Positions 1 through 11,236 of a DNA stretch of 64,000 bases are shown piece after piece. The translations under genes were made by a program, and so were the position numbers. The notes under the pieces were generated by a model. That model ran no database searches. It was not told where the DNA came from and saw nothing but the letters and a program-made list of their open reading frames with translations. Location: assembly GCF_963678635.1 (NCBI RefSeq), contig NC_087067.1, positions 27,845,547-27,909,546 on the forward strand, in the 5' to 3' direction. The stretch comes from Symsagittifera roscoffensis. Its lineage: Eukaryota; Xenacoelomorpha; Acoela; Convolutidae. Positions within the stretch are counted from its first letter, which is position 1, and each line of letters begins with the position of its first letter.

Positions 1-731
1 AAAGTGGGGAAGAGTTTTTCTCTTCGGGTGTGATCAAGTTTTAAAAAAGGTTTTAAGTTATCAAATATAGTCGAATTTCGAGCAAGTAAAGTGAGTTCAA
101 GTTGTAAAAACTTAGTTTTGCAAGAAAAGTTATTGTGCGAAAATTGTTTTAAATCCCCCCCCCCCTATTTTAACTCATTTTTTGAATACAGATGTTGTCG
201 ATTATGCCTTATTTTTTAATTTTCTACAATTTTGTTTAGTTCTCTAATCACACCATGCATTAAAAACTACACTAATCAGAAGAAAATCAGTTTTTTATGA
301 ATATGGTTGGAACATTCATTGTGCCATTTGCACAGCAACTGGCTAACCCTATTAATTTTAGTTGATGTACAAGATTTGGAAGGAAGATACATGGCTCAAA
401 ATCTGAGGATCAACGGTTCGATTTCCGCATTCATGTACTTTTTTCATTTTCAAAGCCTATTGACGTATCTTAATTTTCTTTCAGTTTCAAATTTTCGTCC
501 TGTTTTTTGCGTGTATGTGCGAAGTGCATCTTCGTCTCGTCCTGCTCTAAAGTTTTTGATTTCTTTTTTTTGTTTGATAATTTTCCAACTATCCAGTACC
601 CGTTTTGTTATTCCTATCCCGTAGTTGGGAGGAATTAAGTATTCTTCTGCTTGTTTATGTAAAATCAGTTTTTATAAAACGTGTCGTTGAAGGTCGGTCT
701 GTTCATGTACATATTTTATAGGTTTTTCAGT

Positions 732-800
732 CATCATTTAGTTATTTTTTGTCACTGAACTTTTTTGACATCATTTAGTTATTTTTTTGTCACTGAACTT
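732..800. repeat. Tandem duplication, two units of about 37 bp
   Basis: A unit starting CATCATTTAGTTATTTTTT and ending GTCACTGAACTT occurs at 732 and again at 769, with a difference in T-run length. It lies in the cullin intron. No function is inferred. Confidence 0.85.
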
Positions 801-1140
801 ATTGATTATTTTAATGATTTTTGGTTTCTGTTTAAGTTCAATCGAAATTCATTTGCTAAATGATGCTCTCCAATTACGAATCTGGAAACAGTGCGAAAAA
901 AGTGAACGATTTAGTTTTGAAAGATACATACAGACCCAATTTTTGCTAAGTGGACTAGTTTTATGAAAGAAGTCATTCATAAAAGTTTCTTGAAAGCCAA
1001 ATGGCCTTAACGAAATGTTTTTTTTTCGCAATTCGAAAGTTGAAAAATGTTTTAAAAAATCCGATAATTTTAATCGGTTCTCTTGAGTTCTATTGACACT
1101 TCTATCTGTCTGTTGGCTATGCTAATAAATAGGCCATGTT

Positions 1141-1438
1141 CAGGGGCGGATCTAGGATTTTCTCGAGGGGGGAGGCGGATTTCAAAAAAGGCGGATTTTT
1201 CGAGCTCTCCCAAAGCACTGTTTTATTCCAATTTTGGCCAAATTTTTTGCGCCGCAGGCAAAATTTCAAGAATAAAGGCCAAAAAAGGCGTTTTTAGGCA
1301 CTTTTTGGAAAATATTGATTAGGCACTTTTTGGAAAAATGGATATCTCAAAATAGTACAAAGCAGGGGGGTCGAATCCCTAGAGGGGTAGGGCGTCCGAC
1401 CCCTCCCCCCCCCCTCACTGCCCTTAAATCCGCCCCTG
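1141..1438 (+). mobile_element. Short non-autonomous hAT-type element with 8-bp target duplication
   Basis: The element starts CAGGGGCGGATCTAGG and ends with the near-complement CCTTAAATCCGCCCCTG. It is flanked by GCCATGTT at 1133-1140 and again at 1439-1446. Inverted ends plus an exact 8-bp duplication are the signature of hAT-superfamily transposition. At 298 bp it carries no transposase. It is a deleted relative of the 452-bp copy at 52491, sharing the inner AGGCACTTTTTGGAAAA motif and the GTCGAATCCCT block near the right end. Other, broken copies lie at 23559, 29246, 32677 and 48096. Confidence 0.9.
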
Positions 1439-1675
1439 GCCATGTTGGTTAAATTAGTCCCACCTCAAATCTAAAAAAATCTCAACTAACCTTTATTTCA
1501 AAAAGTTTTTTGTCCATTTCTTTTTGTTCGTAAAAATAACTGTTGTTGAAAATATCCATGCTACCTGTACATCACACGCAGTTTGATCGAATTTCGTTGT
1601 AGATGTAAGTTGCTTTAAAATTAGACTTAAATAATCATTAGAAATAATGAATTAATAATTTTTTTGTAATTTAAG

Positions 1676-1771
1676 GCGAGTGATCTGAAAAAGCGGATTG
1701 AGAGTCTGATAGAACGAGAATACATGAAAAGAGACGTGGAAAACGTGAACAACTACATCTATGTTGCCTGA
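1676..1771 (+). CDS. CUL4: Cullin-4-like protein, C-terminal exon (partial gene)
   Basis: After a T-rich tract and AG acceptor, 31 codons run to a TGA. The peptide contains [14 protein letters not shown] and ends NYIYVA, which is the C-terminal winged-helix end of cullins; the segment [15 protein letters not shown] is typical of cullin-4 (family knowledge), so CUL4A/B-type is favoured over CUL1 or CUL3. Cullin-4 is the scaffold of CRL4 ubiquitin ligases, binding DDB1 at its N-terminus and the RING protein RBX1 at its C-terminal region, and is activated by neddylation of a lysine upstream of this exon. The neddylation site and all earlier exons lie outside the window. The exon starts in phase 0. 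A poly(A) signal follows about 150 bp after the stop. Nothing suggests decay. The identity as a cullin is firm; the subtype rests on about 30 residues. Confidence 0.88.
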   Translation, partial: ASDLKKRIESLIEREYMKRDVENVNNYIYVA

Positions 1772-1922
1772 AGACTCACGAACGGCTGTCCCTTTTATTC
1801 ATTTTCGAATCCCTACAACCGAGTTAGATCTGGATCAAACAGACTTTCTGTTGCAATAATTGCTCACTCAATTAAACTAGCAGCTCGTCGCAGGCACCAA
1901 TCATTTTGCATTAGAATACAAA

Positions 1923-1928
1923 AATAAA
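1923..1928 (+). terminator. Poly(A) signal AATAAA of the cullin gene
   Basis: AATAAA lies 152 bp after the cullin stop codon, in the right orientation and at a usual distance for a 3' UTR end. Cleavage would be expected near 1940-1950. Confidence 0.7.
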
Positions 1929-1945
1929 GATTAGACGAAAAACTG

Positions 1946-4200
1946 AATCATAGACATCTAATGCTATTATTATTGTTGTTTATAGTTGATGTATATTTAT
2001 GAACTCTTCCTGTCTCCTTAGTTGCTCATTTACATTTTTGTTTTTAACACAAGTTTTAAGCTGAAGTTGTTAGCAAAAAACGGCCTTAAGCTGAAACTTA
2101 AATAGGTTGCAGAGTTGACTTAATATTAGAAAAATTAAGTTGTTAGCTAAAACTTGCAAGTTTCTTGTTAAATCAAACTGTTCGCTGGAGATCATTGCAA
2201 ATTAGATTGAGGCCTCATAATTCAATGACTCGAAAAAAGTTGAAGCAAGATATATTGGCTCCAAAACTGCCTTTGAATCTTAACTGAATAAGATTTAAGA
2301 AAAAAAATGGCTGGCTCGCGTCATGTTTTTGTTTCGGTCGCTGAAAAGAGAAACTGTGGACAATTTTCCAAGCTAAATCCGGGACAGTACAAATTATGAA
2401 GCGTGTTTAAAAAAACGTTTGTGGATTAAATTGAAAGGAAAATGTGCCCATTTTTTCGACTGTCAAAAATTAGATGAAAATGGGTTGAAATACTTTTTTT
2501 TCGGAAACCGAAATGTTTGATAACCGAGTCTGTCAACATGAGCACCCTCAAAAAGACAACAAAAGTATTTAAATGTTTTCTTAACTAAAATGTCTGGAGC
2601 AAAGCGGGCAACGAAAACATGATGACCGATTGAATTGCAAGGTGCTTTTTTCAAATGTCCAAAATAGCGCATGTAATTACTGGAACAATCTCTCATTGGT
2701 TTTATGGGACAAGTTACCTTCTCTGCTACCATTTTGATTTAGTTCGCGTTTGAAATCAGTCATACTCCTTGTTGTGTTCTGTTTTCCCGGAGGGTAGTTG
2801 TGATTAGTAGTAATTTCTAGAACGGATTTTACTTTGGAAAGAGATGCAAAGATTGGAGTTGAAGAAACAGAAATTGACTTGAACGGCAAGATTGGCACGG
2901 AAATTAAATCAGAAGTAAACCAGAGTGTAAACTCCAACCCATCGAAATAAGGTGCATATCCAAGCTTAGTTCTGCATAATTGAACGCAAATTACTAATAG
3001 ATTACTAATTGCATAGATTTGGCAGTTTACTTCTCAGTCAAAGTTAATTAAAATTTATTGCTAATCAAAAAGGTGATTTTTTTTCACATTACTCAGGAAA
3101 AACTTATTCAAGCTCAAATTTGATGTTTCGCGGTTTAATTTTGATTTTTTTTTCAAATCCACGTTTAATTTGTTTGCAAAATGGAAAGCAAATTAAGTGT
3201 AATTGAAAAAGTAAATGCTGTGCAATTACTGTAAGGTCGAGACGAGAATGTTATTTCGTAGGATTCCCAACGGATTAAAGAAGAAACAGGATCAGTTATA
3301 AATCAAGAAAAAAATCTATACCGATTAAACACACCCGAAGTTTTAAGCAACTGCGGGGATTAACGAAAATTGTCGAAAAAGTTCTATTGAAAAACTAAAA
3401 TATTAGACAATTTATCTATGACATGTTTATGAGCGTCGTATTTTTGGGTTGATATCGAAGCAACTCTGAATTATGTGCTGGTTGCCTTGCATTTTATTAT
3501 GCTCAAAAATTACAGCATGTCAAGAGAAAAACCGAATATGTCATGCATAGAGATCTCGACAGGGAGATCAAAATAGTTTATTTGCACACCGTAATCAAGT
3601 TATTCAAATTTTGAAGTCAGCCTCCTTACAAAAAGTTCTGGTACTGCCGAATGCTTAATAAGAGGGGGGGGGAAGGAGGTAACTAGAGGGAGTCCCCATT
3701 TTCAACTGAAAATCAATACGCAGGGAGGGGGTTCCGAATGAGAGGAGGGGGATCGTTTCAAACCTAGAACCCCTTACATTCTTCGAAAAGTAATTTGCCG
3801 AATACATAGTCGAATAGTAATCGAGTAATTGTACCACTAGTAATTACACGCGAAGTCATAGAACCTTGAATAGGGACAGCCATCTATGACAAAGAGTAAT
3901 ACAGCGTCAAAGTGAACATCGAAATGCAGATGCGGTGACACTATTAAAAAAATCAAAGCATTAAACGCGTCACTACACTTTTCTAAGAATTGTATAAAAC
4001 AGAACGCTGCTAGTGTATTTTAAAGAAATGCAAAAATCAATTACAGAGGGGGGTTCAGAATAATAGAGGGCGTACCCCGATTTTACCCCAAAATCAATAT
4101 CAGGGGGTACCTCTTATTAGGCACTTGACAGTAGCTCAACTGTTAAAAGTCTTTAATCATTTCATCAAATATGAACTATATTTTGTGCAAATATGATTTA
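1946..4200. other. Cullin-to-MULE interval, mostly unannotated
   Basis: Apart from the coding block at 2463-3033 I see no gene. Two related short segments occur at about 3683-3735 and 4062-4108 (shared AGAGGG..TACCCC..AAAATCAATA pattern with G-rich flanks), probably relics of one repeat. Confidence 0.5.
2463..3033 (-). pseudogene. Unidentified coding block in two overlapping frames (broken gene or exon pair)
   Basis: On the minus strand one frame is open for about 118 codons from 3033 to 2677; a second frame is open from 2732 to 2463 (89 codons). In DNA this AT-rich such runs are unlikely by chance, and the residues are well mixed (for example KLGYAPYFDGLEFTLWF in the first, IGHHVFVARFAPDIL and RLGYQTFRFPKKKYF in the second). 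The frames overlap at 2677-2732, so this is either one protein broken by a frameshift or two exons. A good donor (AGAAG|GTAACT) sits in the overlap. The end is a TGA at 2463-2465, downstream of the cullin gene and convergent with it. I do not recognise the family. No ATG, promoter or poly(A) signal is obvious. Confidence 0.4.
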
Positions 4201-5811
4201 TGGTGTCCCACTCTTTAACCCTCTTTGTTTACACCCCCCTACTTTATAACTCTGTAACAAAATAACCCCACAACAATTTAACCCTTTTTAATGACGATAA
4301 ATTATTTCAAATTAACTCCTATTATTAAGTCCTTTCACACGCATAGTAATATTCCAATTAGGTGTACTAGTTGAGGCCGGAGAAACCATTTTTAATTCAC
4401 TTCATTCATTTGTCGCTCAAAAAAAATTGCATTTTGAATAGCTTAAGAAATAATCCCTCCTTCACACGTTTAAAACAGAGATAATTTTCATGGTGCTAAT
4501 TGAAGACAACAAAAGACGTTATCATACTGCCTATTTTTAAACCATTCTTATACTACTCTATCAGATATAATGTTTGAAACGTCTATCCATTTTTACTTTA
4601 TCTTCAAAACACAAACAAATACTAGTGGTATCAGGCCATGAAAATTACCTTAAAATCAAAAACAAGACAAGATAAATTGGAACTGCTCGAAATACCAAGC
4701 CCATAAATGCCGCGCAACAGCAATTATGAATGGAGAATATTTTGTTGAAACGAGGGGTCAACATAATCACGAGATTTCCACGGGAAACCTGATGCTCGAC
4801 TAGTTTTGGAAAACATCAAGGATCTGAGCGATAGTAAAACGCCAACCGTCGCAGTCGCAACCGCAATTCAGCCCATAACAGAAGACATTGCCACTCAAAT
4901 AGCCCTACCAGCCAAAAGAAAAAATTCGCCATGCAAAACGAGCGCGCAAGCAACAAGAAGAAGTCTTACAAGTCTCCCCAGCAACTAGAAGTTTCGAATT
5001 ACCCGAACTTTTAAAAATTTTATGAGGTTTGACAGTAGGCAAATAGATCACGAGATAATTATTTTGTTCGGCGACCCTGAAACACTACGTGTGCTTAAAA
5101 AATCCAAGTTTTGCTTGGCTGACGGAACTTTCAAAGTCACCCCGAAACGGTTTTCATCTATACACGTTTACTCTATCAACTTTACTCTATACACGTTAGT
5201 CTTTCAGGAAAAGCTCCCGCTTGCATATATGCGTTTCTGCCAAATAAAACAGAAAAAAAGGTACCACCGTTCTTAGAAGCTCTAAAAATACTAGCCTCTG
5301 ATAGTAGACCTGAAAAAACTTTGCTGGAATTTGAGCATGCCGCTATTCAAGCGTTTCAGAAAAATTATTATAGAGTCCAAGCTGTTGGGATGTTTCTTTT
5401 ATCTTTCACAAATTTATATGAGATAAATCGCGAAGCTCGGATTGAAAAAGAATTACGAAACAAATCACGAGTTCGCTTGAGCACCTAAATTGATACCCTC
5501 ACTAGTTTTGAAAAAGAAGAAGAAAAAGGAAATTCATACGATAAAATAATGGAGCAAATTCAAATAGTATGCGATCGCACCATAAAAGAATTGGAAAAAA
5601 TAGCAAAAGTTGACGAGCTTTGCCTTTATTTTGGATCTAACTACATAAAAAGTCTCGTCCCGAAACGAGAAGTCCTATTCCCCCTTCTTTATGGAAACAA
5701 AGAGATGCGGCATCATCGGGTTTGGCCAGAACAACAAATGCTGTCGGGGTTTTATGAGAGGCGTTAAGAAAAAGGGGGTTAAAAACGCGGGGTTATAAGC
5801 TTGGGCTTCAT
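4201..5811 (+). mobile_element. Decayed MULE (Mutator-like) DNA transposon
   Basis: The element carries transposase remains (separate entry) between ends rich in runs of GGGGTTAAA and its complement. The left end reads TGGTGTCCCACTCTTTAACC; the right end has GGGGGTTAAAAACGCGGGG. The same terminal sequence, better preserved, occurs alone at 42776-42890 and ends GTGGAACACCA, the complement-like partner of TGGTGTCCCAC. Long terminal inverted repeats fit MULEs. The flanks ATGATTTA and ATGATTCA are similar and may be a mutated target duplication (MULEs usually make 9 bp), so the exact right border is uncertain. Confidence 0.75.
4690..5767 (+). pseudogene. MULE transposase with FLYWCH-type zinc finger, degenerate
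   Basis: Homology appears in pieces spread over frames. Near 4690-4770 the frame reads KCRATAIMNGEYF then RGQHNHE, the C..H.H part of a FLYWCH/WRKY-like finger that binds transposon DNA. From 5022 the frame gives ILFGDPETLRVLKKSKF then LADGTFKV, the start of the MULE catalytic domain with its DG motif. After a frameshift near 5210 come YAFLPNKTEKK and LEFEHAAIQAF, matching the family's D/E-containing region. Near 5690-5745 come FPPSLW and RTTNAV, matching the conserved C-terminal RTNNAVEG-type motif. Several frameshifts and stops (for example TAA at 4986 and 5274) rule out an active protein. Family assignment is from remembered motifs, not an alignment. Confidence 0.85.
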
Positions 5812-8800
5812 GATTCATACGTTACTATTCCATTATAAGGTATTTGAAACCTATTTATCATGACCAACAGACAATTGGCTAGGTGTTAATAAAAACACTT
5901 GACCTAAAAGAAGTTTGAATTCAAAGATTCCTGATTGATTGTTGTTCTTGTGACAAAAATGAACGAGTCGGAGCTTAGTGGATTATTAGTTCCCTAAATC
6001 AACCGTCAAATCCCCCTAAGTGGCCTACCATATCATGTCTTCCCCGAGCATGTTATAATTCTGAAATTTTATTCTGTTTGAAATATGCATTTCACACAAA
6101 CGCGCCCAGTGTAATTATTTCAAAGATTTTTATTTAGTTTGTAATTTTAAGGGCCACAAAATTAATTAAATTGAGGTTTTAATTAAGTTTCGATAATTGA
6201 ATTTGTTATATAGAAGATGTAATATTCTCTTCTAAATTATCTTCAAAAAATCGTATTTTCTTCCCCTAGTCTAATTATGTTTAATTTGAGCCCTGAGAGT
6301 TTAGTTTTAAGCAAGCAATTTTAGTCTGTTAAAGTCATTTTGGGAATCAAACTTTTTTTTCGAAACCAAAATGAAAATTTTATCAATTGCTTAACTTGAA
6401 AGTGAGTTTTCAGAAGAAAAAAAATTTGGTCCTTGGTTTTTTGATAATTCTTTCATATTCAAGTAACACTTTTTCTCGTTTTCTTAAAAAAGGTAAGTTT
6501 TGCACTCGTGGCTGAAAATCAAAAGTCTTTAAAAAATTCAATTTTAAATGTTTTCGCTCAATTCCAAAATTTATCGAAAATCAAATTTTTGTAAATGGGT
6601 TTCATTCACACCTTAAAAACTGTAAATTAAAAACTCAATGAAAGTTTGTTTTCGCTTAGTACAAAATTAAAAATGAAATAGTCCGAATTTTTATAATTTC
6701 ATTTTCTGTTTTTTATTTTTTGATGTACACATTAAATCAAGTTTTTCTAAAAAAAAAACTGCAAGCATACTTTTAATTAGTTCTTACCAAAATCAATTTT
6801 ATAAGTCATGTTTCGATAGATTAGCGTAAAAATAAAATTGTTCTAGCTTCAACTCAAATATCATAAAACAGAGAGAAAAAAACTGAAACATCTGTCTTTT
6901 GCGACCTATCAAAGGCCTCAGAACTATCGATAAATAATTTTCTTTTCACAAAATTATGAAATAGTTGTCGATTTTGATTTGATCATTCATTTACTAAACA
7001 GCTACTGAAGTGTGATAAAAAAAAGAGTCTAGTGGCCTGCAACCAAAAGATGATTATCTGCGGTTTAGGAAATTAGACGATAAATAAATTAGACGAGAGA
7101 AAGAAAAATTAAATGGATCTGTGTTGTAAAGCTGCAATTATATCGCATTGACCACCGTACCAAAATTAATTTTTCTATAGACTTAATGAATTAAAACGAA
7201 AATTTAGTCTTAAATATTTTGAACAATTTTTGAAAATCAGGGTAATCAAAATATGCAATTTTGTCACTGTTTTTTTTTGCATAAAACTTGATGCTTTGTC
7301 ATTTAAAAAGAATTTTTTTTTAGTGAAACCCCTGTCATAAAATTTCGTAGCGAAAATTGAAATTATAAGACTAAAATTTTTTAGAGTAATCCAAAAGTTT
7401 TTGCAGGTATTTTTCAAAACTACCCCGCAGAATACTCATAATCATTTTAAAGCGCAAACCGAATTTTGGATTAGAACAAAAAACATCAAAAATTTCAGTT
7501 TTTGACTGCAAATTTGTTTTTAAAACGTGCATAATGTAGTCGCTATTGACCCGATCTATGTTTTTTTTGTAATTTCTTGTTCTTTTTATTGTTTTCCTCA
7601 CTGGTTTTTTAAAATGCGCTATAAAAAATTTCAAAAATTTTGTTGTTTATTCTTTCAGGTAATAGGTAACGAATTGTTGATCAAAAAACAAATTTAAAAC
7701 GTAGCGTCCTGAAAATATCAATTTGAAAAATAAAAACAGTGTTCGTTCCAGTCGAACAAAAATGGGGAGGAACTTTGGATTCGGGTGTATTTTAGTTTTT
7801 TCCTTTTTCTTTTTTTCTTTTCTCCGCAAAATCAGGTAGCACAAAAGGATTTTGGAATGAGTGTTAAATGATATATCATATTAAAGCCATTTTAGTCGTG
7901 ATTCGATTGACATCATGAAATTTTCAAAAAATCAACCCAGTGACTAGGTATTGGTGTAAAATTTTGATTATTAGTCTAAAATCGATCGAATCATCACAGC
8001 AAGCATGGTTAAAATAGGATTAAAATGTTTTATTATGCTTAGTTTAAGCCGTGAAAAAAATTTTTTTTTCGTTAAAACTAATTTTCAAACTTTTTAGCGT
8101 CAATTTGGGAATGAAAACTCTCCGAGTTTCAAAAATTTTGCAAAAAAAATTGAAAAAATTTTAGAAAAAGTTTTATTTTGAGCTGGTCTCAATGCATATC
8201 AATAAGAAGATCTTCGCGTCTCAGCTACTCAAATTTTTCGAACAACCGGAGTCTTTTTCATTTGTGTTTGTTTACTAAAACAAGTAAAATATGGTGAAAA
8301 AATAATCAAATAGAAGTTATGATTTTTGGAGAATTTCTTATCATACGTTTTTCAAGTATTAAAAATGATAAAGTTAACTTTCGTTCGAGCTTTTGAGATT
8401 TATGGATCCGCATTAACGTTTTTAAGTACCTTCTTGATAAATATTTTAATATGCAATGGGACTATATACTCTGTTTGTTTTGATAGCCCGTTGCTTCTCG
8501 TCCTAAATGCTAGTTCTGCAAAAAACGGTAATGTCTTTATTCCGTTTATATGCTGACGTCTAAATTCCTTTCACCCGGATTATTTTTTTCAAGCTGCAGC
8601 AAGAATTACGAAGAGGCCACTATGGATATTTAAATACTTTTTCAGCATCTATTTAATCTCGTTTACTTTCTATTTTTTCAAAGTTATTTAGGTTAATCAT
8701 TTTGATAGCAAAACAGGCTGATTGTGTAGATTAAAACTCTTCATCTGCTAATTTTGTATAAACGATAAACGATAAAAAGGACTTTGACGTAGTTTGATTT

Positions 8801-9429
8801 TGATTAACGTCATGAATAGATAAACTCTCTTGATTTGTACCTCAGTCGACAAAAAGTTTTTCAAAGGTCACCTAAAACATCCTATCTGCCAAAACGTTTT
8901 GTGGCCGATATTCGGTTTTGCTTTTTGACCAAGAATTTTAAATTGTGATTCGCGCACACAATATTTTACTGCGCTGTCTTCAAGGATTCCTCTAGCATAA
9001 ACAAGATTTATTTATGTTGAATGTATCAAAAAAGACTCACGCTCAAAAGCTTCAAAAATCCCTTAAGCTCGCTAAAATGGTCTAAGAATTTATGAAAACT
9101 CTAAATTATCTGCAAATTCGATATTTTTACACAAATCAATTTCTAAACTATAATCTGAACGAAAATGCACGATATTTGCGCAATGGAATAGAAAAAACAT
9201 GATAGTAGTTCGCATTTGCAACAGCAAAAATCTAGAGAAAATTACGTTAAATTAAAAGCGCAGGCAGCTAAGTTCATAATAGGAGCGGCTGTATTGTTTT
9301 GAATATTTGATATTCAGACTTGTAAAAACTAAAATTTGAGTTTTTTTTTGGTTTTGATATGCACGTTTTTTGAACTTTTGCTTGGCTTTGTAAACTGGCT
9401 CGGCTTGAACAATACTGAGACAAAAAGAG
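5812..9429. other. AT-rich interval without recognised genes
   Basis: The region is dominated by A/T runs. Open frames at 7175-7844 (-) are low-complexity, rich in K, F and N, and probably chance. A frame at 8326-8556 (+, 76 codons) is hydrophobic but has no recognised motif or convincing splice sites. I see no RNA genes or long repeats. Confidence 0.5.
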
Positions 9430-9990
9430 ACAAGACTGCTCGTATCAAGGCAAAACCTGACTACTTTTAGAGTTCTGTGAAGTAATGTTGGATGAAAACT
9501 TTAAAACGTAGCCAACAGACAATTGGAAAAGAAAAAAAAAGCTTCAATTTCAAAAATATTTATGGTCTAAAACTCTTTGAACTTTAAGCACAATTTATGA
9601 TTGGAAATTTTCGATAAAATCAACTCAATTGGAGAAAACTGGAAAAAAATGCTTTTTATAGTAATTGGAGCATTTTATGAATTTTCCGAGAAAAAAATCA
9701 TCAGAATTTATATTTGAGTCTGAACTATGTTCATCGTCTCTTAAAAAATGAAAATAACAATTTCAATTAGTTTGAAGATTTTTTTGAAATAAATCGCCAC
9801 ACGCTATGTGAACACCGACGTACAAAACAATATAGTTGGCATATAGCAAAGTTTTTAATGGACCATATAACATGCCTCAATTTGGCTTGTATGGATTTTA
9901 GAGACAGATAAATTATCAAACATCTTTTTTAATAATTTATTGGGGGTGGAAAAGTCGCCAATTTAGCCAAATTGGGAAACTTAACGCGCA
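9430..9990 (+). repeat. Family A repeat, diverged subtype
   Basis: Begins with GACAAGACTGCTCGTATCAA, the hallmark start of family A, and contains CACGCTATGTGAAC, matching the usual CACGCGCCATATAAA block. The middle (about 9590-9770) also matches 60800-60930, so these two form a subtype. It runs into a large inverted repeat at its right end. Confidence 0.65.
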
Positions 9991-10108
9991 AAATATTTTG
10001 TGCTTATACCGAGCAAGCTAAAAGCACAAAATATATTGCGCGTTAAGTATCCCAATTTGGCCAAATTGGAAATTTATAAACCCCCAATAAATGATTAAAA
10101 AAAGATCA
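9917..10108. repeat. Inverted repeat with arms of about 90 bp, made from family A ends
   Basis: The left arm (9917-10005) and right arm (10022-10108) are near-complements: TTATTGGGGG pairs with CCCCCAATAA, and CCAAATTGGGAAACTTAACG pairs with CGTTAAGTATCCCAATTTGG. The loop is about 16 bases. It may have formed by head-to-head joining of two family A copies. A transcript across it would fold into a long hairpin. Confidence 0.8.
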
Positions 10109-10109
10109 C

Positions 10110-10316
10110 AGAAGAAATATACTTTTAGTTTTGGGCTCAAGACAAAAGTGTCTGCTAGAAAATACGAAAAAAATGTCCGGAAATAGTGAGTAGTTGTAGC
10201 AATTAGCACGCACGTAGTGGGGAGAAACAGTGCGACCTTGATAACTACATATGCAATCAAATACACTTGGAGAACGTCAAACAGTTGAAGAGCCGAGTGA
10301 CGCCTCAAAAGTAAGA
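10110..10316 (-). CDS. Coding-like hydrophobic segment, possible exon of a membrane protein
   Basis: Between two family A sequences lies a 200-bp stretch of higher GC content that is open on the minus strand, as part of a longer 127-codon frame. It encodes QVYLIAYVVIKVALFLPT followed by TTHYFRTFFSYFLAD, which looks like one or two membrane helices with a central proline. A possible acceptor (TTTTGAG|G) precedes it and a possible donor (AAA|GTATAT) follows. It lies downstream of the minus-strand receptor's TM7 exon, so it is not part of that gene in order; it could be a fragment of another 7TM gene. No family motif is diagnostic. Confidence 0.3.
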
Positions 10317-10321
10317 ACAAA

Positions 10322-10843
10322 CAAGACTGCTCGTAGCAAGGCGAAGCCTTGAATCTTCCGACTGCAGTTTGATTTGTATGGAGCAGTAATAACATGAACA
10401 AATTAATTGAAAAAAAAAAATGATTTTTTTTTTCAAATTTGATGTTTTTAGTGAAAATTATCCCCTCACGCGCTATATAAATTTCAAAGTAATAAATTTT
10501 GCTCCTAGTAACGAATTATTGCAAATAAGCTTCGTTCAATCAATTTGGAACAATTTCTAAGACGGATTAAATCTCCGCCTACGCGTTAATAGCGCGAAAT
10601 ATATCGCGCCTTAATTGTCCACAAGTGGCCAGAATGGCAATCTTTAAACCACATAGTTTTACGAAAAATAATCACAGGTGAAATATATTGTTTTCACATT
10701 TAAGCTCAGATCAAGATTACCTTTCCAATGTATAAAAAAAATTCCGTTGAAAAAGGCTTTTTAAAAAGTCAAAAGTTGTCTGTAGAAAAAACCTACTCCT
10801 AGCACAAATAGTTCGTTACTTTCATTACAAAACTTAGAACAAT
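10322..10843 (+). repeat. Family A repeat, near-full-length copy
   Basis: Starts ACAAGACTGCTCGTAGCAAG and carries the hairpin AAGGCGAAGCCTT, then CACGCGCTATATAAA, then the palindromic core GCGCGAAATATATCGCGC, and ends near TTAGAACAAT (consensus AAGTCGGAACAAT). About 520 bp. No open frame is shared between copies, so the family is non-autonomous. Confidence 0.85.
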
Positions 10844-11236
10844 AAAAAAAATAATTTACGCGCGCATCACTCAGCTAACCAATATAGAGTTTTTTCTATA
10901 AAAATGCCATTCTAGTCATAGAAAAAACCATTCCTAGCCACATCACAAACACTTTTCTGCATAAACAAAAACTTCAAAAACCATCATATTTTCATAAAGA
11001 TTAATTTTTTAAAAGTCAAAAAAAGCTATCGTTGGAACACTGAGCGCAAGTTGCACAACAGTCTAAATTAAATCGTACGTAGCATTTTGAAAAACATAAA
11101 TAGTTTTGCTCAATAAAGTTTAAAATTTCACAATTTTCATGCTGCCTGCGTTTTATCTAACCCAAACTGAACTAAAGATAACAGCAATAACTAAGAAAAA
11201 ATGGATATGATTTATTTGCAAGTGGTATGCATCATT

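Larger units (their letters stand above)
1..1675 (+). other. Last intron of the cullin-4-like gene (5' part of gene lies outside)
   Basis: The cullin exon at 1676 is preceded by a T-rich tract and an AG acceptor, so the sequence before it should be intron; no earlier cullin exon (such as the neddylation-site region) was seen. Open frames here (for example 307-624 +) match nothing I recognise. The stretch holds a C-run near 166, a short tandem duplication (732-800) and a complete small transposon (1141-1438). The intron is therefore at least 1.67 kb. Confidence 0.6.
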
